From an uncultured Acetatifactor sp. (GTDB lineage Bacteria; Bacillota; Clostridia; Lachnospirales; Lachnospiraceae), in NCBI GenBank assembly GCA_910588225.1, contig CAJUQT010000009.1, positions 31,834-95,833 on the forward strand: 64,000 nucleotides of DNA, in the 5' to 3' direction. Position numbers and translations under genes: made by a program. The stretch's first letter is position 1. Every line of letters starts with the position of its first letter. Below, piece after piece: positions 61,479 to 64,000 of this stretch. Below the pieces are notes generated by a model. The model was not told where the DNA came from and did no database searches. It was given only the letters and a program-made list of their open reading frames with translations.

Positions 61479-62570
61479 ATGGGTAGAACGATAAAAATAG
61501 AACCATATTACGGCAGCCTGAAGGGAATGATGGCAAAATATGATGCGCTGGCCAGGCAGGATGCCTTTACAGGAAATACGACGGCAGATTACGAGAAATG
61601 GAAAAAGCAGGCCCGAAGCATATTACATGATTTGCTGGGGCTGGATAAAATGGAAAGCTGTCCTCTGACGCCGCGTACACTGGAACAGAAAGTACTTGAC
61701 TGCGGAATTGTCAGGGAGAAAGTGCTTCTGCAGGTAGAGCCGGATACCTGGATGCCTGTTTTTATACTGATTCCTTCCGGTAAGTCGGAAGAGAGACCAG
61801 ACTGCTTTATCGCGTTGCCCGGACATATGGGGGCGGGAAAATACAGTGTGGCGGGATGCAGTGAAATCCCGGCGGTCAGAGACGCAATCCAGCGCTTCCA
61901 CTATGATTATGGCATGCAGCTTGCCAGGATGGGGTATGTGGCAATCTGCCCGGACTGCAGAGGATTTGGAGAGCGAAGAGATGAGGCCCTGCAGAATGAC
62001 AGGGAAGATGCTTTTCTGAACAGTACCTGCTTTCAGCTTGCGCATATGGCGGAACCTCTTGGACAGACCGTGGCGGGTATGTGTACATATGATGTCATGC
62101 GCCTGTTGGACTATATTGAGGAACGGGGAGAATGGAATCCGGACACCATCGGATGTCTGGGCTTTTCAGGCGGCGGGATGCAGACGCTCTGGGCAGCCGC
62201 AATGGATGACAGAATCAGACAGGCGGTAATCAGCGGTTATATGTACGGATATAAGGACTCCCTGCTATATCTGAACGGGAATTGCAGCTGTAACTATGTG
62301 CCGCATCTGTGGGAACATTTTGACATGGGAGATATCGCTTCCCTGATAGCTCCCAGGCCGCTTCTGATTCAGTCCTGTCGTGATGATAATCTGAACGGAC
62401 CGAGAGGACTTCGGAATGTGCAGGAACAGGTCGATATTGTAAGAAAGATTTATGCGCTGTACGGGAAGGAAGACTGGCTGATACATGACATACGGGAAGG
62501 CGGACACTGCTGGCATCAGGAGCCGCTGCAGGATGCACTTCCCTTTTTCCGGAATCTTCTGAAAGCCTGA
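61479..62570 (+). CDS. Alpha/beta hydrolase, acetyl-xylan-esterase/dienelactone-hydrolase-like
   Basis: A 363-residue cytosolic hydrolase. The nucleophile elbow is GFSGGG (Ser about residue 228), the acid is likely in SCRDDNLNG and the base is His in GGHCWH near the C-terminus. An N-terminal ~90 residues cap (LLGLDKMESCPLTPRTLEQKVL) is typical of carbohydrate-esterase-type alpha/beta hydrolases. AGGAGGG precedes ATG 61479. It lies after the decayed sugar-transport remnants, so it probably deacetylated an imported sugar. Substrate unknown. Confidence 0.85.
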   Translation: MGRTIKIEPYYGSLKGMMAKYDALARQDAFTGNTTADYEKWKKQARSILHDLLGLDKMESCPLTPRTLEQKVLDCGIVREKVLLQVEPDTWMPVFILIPSGKSEERPDCFIALPGHMGAGKYSVAGCSEIPAVRDAIQRFHYDYGMQLARMGYVAICPDCRGFGERRDEALQNDREDAFLNSTCFQLAHMAEPLGQTVAGMCTYDVMRLLDYIEERGEWNPDTIGCLGFSGGGMQTLWAAAMDDRIRQAVISGYMYGYKDSLLYLNGNCSCNYVPHLWEHFDMGDIASLIAPRPLLIQSCRDDNLNGPRGLRNVQEQVDIVRKIYALYGKEDWLIHDIREGGHCWHQEPLQDALPFFRNLLKA

Positions 62571-62637
62571 CAGTTGAGGGGGCTGTAATTTTTGAAATGT
62601 CCTTATAAAAAGCTGAAAATATGGGTAAACTAACGGT

Positions 62638-62675
62638 AAAAATGCAACATTCTCTGTCAGAATGTTGCATTTTTT
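62638..62675. terminator. Bidirectional terminator coinciding with the left inversion site
   Basis: AATGCAACATTCT (62641-62653) pairs perfectly with AGAATGTTGCATT (62659-62671). On the plus strand it is followed by T (62670-62675); on the minus strand by five T (complement of 62638-62642). So it ends the hydrolase transcript and also any leftward transcript from the recombinase or the sigma-28 promoter. Confidence 0.88.
62644..62668 (+). repeat. Left inverted site of the invertible segment
   Basis: 25 bp: GCAACATTC - TCTGTCA - GAATGTTGC. Arms are perfect palindromes and the 7-bp centre is asymmetric, the layout of a tyrosine recombinase core site. The reverse complement matches 63345-63369 at 24 of 25 positions. 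Confidence 0.85.
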
Positions 62676-62687
62676 ATTCTGCATATA

Positions 62688-62714
62688 TTATCGGAGCTAT
62701 TTAAAAATACTTTA
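62688..62714 (-). promoter_or_regulatory. Sigma-28 (SigD/FliA) type promoter inside the invertible segment
   Basis: Minus strand TAAAGTAT (62714-62707), 11 bp, TCCGATAA (62695-62688). It matches the flagellar consensus TAAAGTTT-N11-GCCGATAA at 14 of 16 positions, equivalent to TAAA-N15-GCCGAT of Bacillus SigD. It points left into the terminator at 62638-62675, with the start near 62680. After inversion it would face csrA and flagellin. Confidence 0.78.
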
Positions 62715-62746
62715 GTCTTTTTCTGTAATTTCCTGTGAAGCTTTAT

Positions 62747-63325
62747 TCACAGGCGGATTTTCGCAAAAACTTCATCTCTGTCTTCCTGGTCAATACACAG
62801 ATAACGCTTTGTAATGTTATAGGAAGAATGGTTGTATATATTCATGAGTAAAGCCGGCTGTACTCCCTGCTTCCACGCGTGATAGCCAAAAGTTTTTCTG
62901 AGAGAATGACAGCTGATATTTTTGTCAAGGCCGGCATATATCCCGGCATTTTTAACAATACGGTATGCCTGATACCGGCTCAGCGGATGCGCCTGCTGTC
63001 TCTGACTGCCAAAAAGCCAAGAGGAAGAATCATGCCGGGAAGGTGCCGCATATTGTTCCAGAGTTTCCCGAATTTCCTGATTCATATAGATACAGTTTTG
63101 CTTTCCGGTTTTTTGTTCTCGTATGGAAATATGTGTTTTCCATTCCCTTTTCGGATAATCGTAGACATCGCCGTATCTCAGACCTAATATATCTGATATA
63201 CGCAGAGCCGAGTTCAGGCCCATGACAATCAGCAGATAATTTCTGGCATCAGGTTTTTCGGAATGATAATATTCCTTAAAATTTTTCAGTTGTTCTGCAT
63301 TTCTGATAGGCTGTGTTGTGCACAT
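62747..63325 (-). CDS. FimB/FimE-sized tyrosine recombinase (DNA invertase candidate)
   Basis: A 192-residue tyrosine recombinase with the complete catalytic set: Arg42 (ALRISD), Lys72 (KTGK), His140 and Arg143 (HSLRKTF), His166 (NHSS), nucleophile Tyr175 (KRYLCID). Like FimB and FimE (about 200 residues) it has only the catalytic domain with a short N-terminal part, the size seen in promoter-inverting recombinases. ATG 63325 follows AAAGGAGG. The ribosome site lies 2 bp inside the right inverted site, so its promoter must be outside the segment in this orientation. Likely substrate: the two flanking sites. Confidence 0.93.
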   Translation of the reverse strand: MCTTQPIRNAEQLKNFKEYYHSEKPDARNYLLIVMGLNSALRISDILGLRYGDVYDYPKREWKTHISIREQKTGKQNCIYMNQEIRETLEQYAAPSRHDSSSWLFGSQRQQAHPLSRYQAYRIVKNAGIYAGLDKNISCHSLRKTFGYHAWKQGVQPALLMNIYNHSSYNITKRYLCIDQEDRDEVFAKIRL

Positions 63326-63344
63326 AAATTGTCCTCCTTTTTAC

Positions 63345-63369
63345 GCAACATTCTGACAGAGAAAGTTGC
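63345..63369 (-). repeat. Right inverted site of the invertible segment
   Basis: GCAACATTC - TGACAGA - GAAAGTTGC on the plus strand; its reverse complement equals 62644-62668 except for one arm base. Outside it the sequence is CTGATTCC, with no T-run, unlike the left site. Confidence 0.85.
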
Positions 63370-63382
63370 ATTCTGATTCCTT

Positions 63383-63417
63383 ACAATAGAAAGTTTGAGA
63401 AGCATGCTTTCTATTGT
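63383..63417. repeat. 11-bp inverted repeat between the switch and csrA
   Basis: ACAATAGAAAG (63383-63393) and CTTTCTATTGT (63407-63417), perfect, 13-bp spacer. It lies in the shared leader of the recombinase (leftward) and, after inversion, of csrA-flagellin (rightward). Could be an operator, an RNA hairpin or an accessory recombination site. Confidence 0.6.
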
Positions 63418-63421
63418 TCCC

Positions 63422-63451
63422 AGCATAGCAGGAATCGCTCAAAATAAACAA
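63422..63451 (-). promoter_or_regulatory. Possible promoter of the recombinase gene
   Basis: Minus strand TTGTTT (63451-63446) and TATGCT (63427-63422), 18-bp spacer. It lies outside the invertible segment and would drive the recombinase only in the orientation shown. Confidence 0.35.
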
Positions 63452-63463
63452 TGGAGGTGGGAT

Positions 63464-63706
63464 ATGCTGAGACTTACGGTAAGCCCGGAGGAATATCTGC
63501 TTATCAATGACAATATCAAAATTGTGTTTCTGGGCGGTTCCAGAAATAATATGCGCATCATGGTGGACGCGCCCAGAGAAGTCAACGTTGTCAGAAGCAC
63601 TGCTCTGGAGAACAGAATGCCCGGTGAAGCGGAACGGGCCGAAATGCCGAAGTATTATGCAGCGCCTGAGACTCCGGAGAAATACAGGAGACCTAAATCA
63701 AGATAA
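63464..63706 (+). CDS. csrA: CsrA family RNA-binding carbon storage regulator
   Basis: An 80-residue CsrA-like protein: MLRLTVSPEEYLLINDNIKIVFLGG, then NNMRIMVDAPREVNVVRSTALENR, matching the beta-strand core and the VxR-type RNA-binding residues. It is diverged from E. coli CsrA (MLRLTV instead of MLILTR) and has a longer Pro-rich tail. ATG 63464 follows AATGGAGGTGGG; the frame extends to 63395 without a site. In Bacillota CsrA with FliW represses flagellin translation; here it is directly upstream of flagellin. fliW is not in the window. Confidence 0.9.
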   Translation: MLRLTVSPEEYLLINDNIKIVFLGGSRNNMRIMVDAPREVNVVRSTALENRMPGEAERAEMPKYYAAPETPEKYRRPKSR

Positions 63707-63726
63707 TAACCGAGGGAAGAAATCCG

Positions 63727-63746
63727 GCGGTCCAGGGCCCGACCGC
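63727..63746 (+). promoter_or_regulatory. Hairpin in the csrA-flagellin spacer
   Basis: GCGGTC (63727-63732) pairs with GACCGC (63741-63746), 8-nt loop. No T-run follows. It may mark a processing or stability boundary between csrA and flagellin. No sigma-28 or sigma-A promoter is evident in 63707-63825. Confidence 0.45.
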
Positions 63747-63787
63747 AGAATTTCCGAATTGGTTACTATAAATAGCATTAAAACTGA

Positions 63788-63803
63788 CGCAAAAGGATTT
63801 GCG
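63788..63803 (+). promoter_or_regulatory. CsrA binding hairpin, upstream site
   Basis: CGCAAA-AGGA-TTTGCG: a perfect 6-bp stem presenting GGA in a 4-nt loop, the preferred CsrA ligand. It is about 20 nt before the second site, like the two-site leader of Bacillus hag. Confidence 0.7.
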
Positions 63804-63808
63804 CAGTA

Positions 63809-63820
63809 ATACAAGGAGGT
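63809..63820 (+). promoter_or_regulatory. CsrA site overlapping the flagellin Shine-Dalgarno
   Basis: ATACAAGGAGGT matches the CsrA consensus RUACARGGAUGU at 11 of 12 positions and includes the flagellin AAGGAGG ribosome site. Binding would block translation, as in Bacillus hag. Confidence 0.72.
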
Positions 63821-63825
63821 AAATC

Positions 63826-64000
63826 ATGGTAGTACAACACAATTTAACGGCAATGAACTCTAACAGAATGTTAGGCATTACCACCGGCGCACAGGCAAAG
63901 GCAACAGAGAAGCTGTCCTCCGGTTACAAGATCAATCGGGCGGCAGACGATGCGGCAGGTCTGGCGATTTCCGAGAAGATGAGAAAGCAGATCAGAGGTC
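63826..64000 (+). CDS. Flagellin (partial, N-terminal part only)
   Basis: The first 58 residues of a flagellin: VVQHNLTAMNSNRMLGITT, KATEKLSSGYKINRAADDAAG and LAISEKMRKQIRG, the D0/D1 helix that forms the filament core. The gene continues past the window edge. ATG 63826 is 6 bp after AAGGAGG. Co-transcribed with csrA by the absence of any other visible promoter; controlled translationally by CsrA sites. Confidence 0.97.
   Translation, partial: MVVQHNLTAMNSNRMLGITTGAQAKATEKLSSGYKINRAADDAAGLAISEKMRKQIRG

Larger units (their letters stand above)
62644..63369. mobile_element. Predicted invertible DNA segment with its own recombinase (flagellin switch)
   Basis: A 726-bp segment bounded by inverted copies of a palindromic site, containing only a FimB-sized tyrosine recombinase gene and a near-consensus sigma-28 promoter. 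The asymmetric centres face opposite ways, predicting inversion rather than excision. It is directly upstream of csrA and flagellin. In the present orientation the sigma-28 promoter points left, away from them. No invertible segment is proven here; reads spanning the alternative junctions would show it. Confidence 0.75.

Noticed and set aside
62641..62671. Left site is only a terminator that resembles the right site by chance
   Set aside because: A 24/25 match over 25 bp in inverted orientation, flanking exactly one recombinase gene, is far beyond chance.
1..64000. CRISPR array, rRNA or tRNA genes, insertion sequence transposase
   Set aside because: No regularly spaced repeats, no rRNA or tRNA-like sequence and no transposase frame were recognised by eye; a covariance and repeat search would be needed to exclude small ones.

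Overview
The window looks like the chromosome of an anaerobic, spore-forming, flagellated Bacillota bacterium, most likely a Lachnospiraceae-type Clostridium relative. This rests on the block order ylxM-ffh-rpsP-khpA-rimM-trmD-rplS-lepB-rbgA-rnhB, the sporulation pair yqfC-yqfD followed by phoH-ybeY, a BofC-like protein, FeoA/FeoB, strong Gram-positive Shine-Dalgarno sites and a flagellin preceded by csrA. No 16S rRNA or tRNA gene was seen, so genus is not assigned.

Layout. (1) 1-11.4 kb is a glycan-utilisation locus: an IclR regulator, a strong promoter with a double palindromic operator, a DapA/NanA-family aldolase, two LplB/LplC-type sugar ABC permeases, a lipoprotein solute-binding protein, a repeat-rich structured spacer, two sialidase-fold (BNR) proteins and a 1023-residue glycoside hydrolase-like protein. 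(2) 11.4-22.9 kb is a translation and secretion block, with a trmD gene fused to an acetyltransferase domain, two signal peptidase I genes around rbgA, and a FliK-like/FlhB-C-like pair. (3) 22.9-26.4 kb encodes a two-component system. (4) 26.4-46.4 kb is mostly housekeeping: a divergent prs, DUF512 radical SAM protein, der, plsY, gpsA, metF, a MoxR/VWA pair, tyrS, an MBOAT remnant, fic, recD2, nth, a LysM-GH18 protein, a GT-C-like membrane protein and pyrimidine nucleoside phosphorylase. (5) 46.5-58.5 kb holds sporulation genes, phoH-ybeY, a flippase, two FAD proteins, a 5-formyl-THF ligase and feoAB. (6) 58.5-62.6 kb is decayed: a nuclease-like remnant and a regulator and solute-binding protein gene joined by a large deletion, followed by an intact alpha/beta hydrolase.

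(7) 62.6-64.0 kb is the most interesting part. A FimB/FimE-sized tyrosine recombinase gene is bounded by two inverted 25-bp sites (24/25 identical, each palindromic around an asymmetric 7-nt centre). Inside the segment, facing away from the flagellar genes, is a near-consensus sigma-28 promoter (TAAAGTAT-N11-TCCGATAA). Outside the right site lie csrA and the flagellin gene, with no visible promoter of their own. In the orientation given, the sigma-28 promoter fires into the left site, which is a bidirectional terminator. Inversion would point it at csrA-flagellin and also exchange the U-tracts of the two hairpins. The flagellin leader carries two CsrA-type sites. I read this as a self-contained phase-variation switch for flagellin, shown here in the predicted OFF state.

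Short palindromic repeats recur at gene ends (26.35, 41.45, 55.11 and 56.02 kb), and a separate MITE-like palindrome abuts the end of prs.
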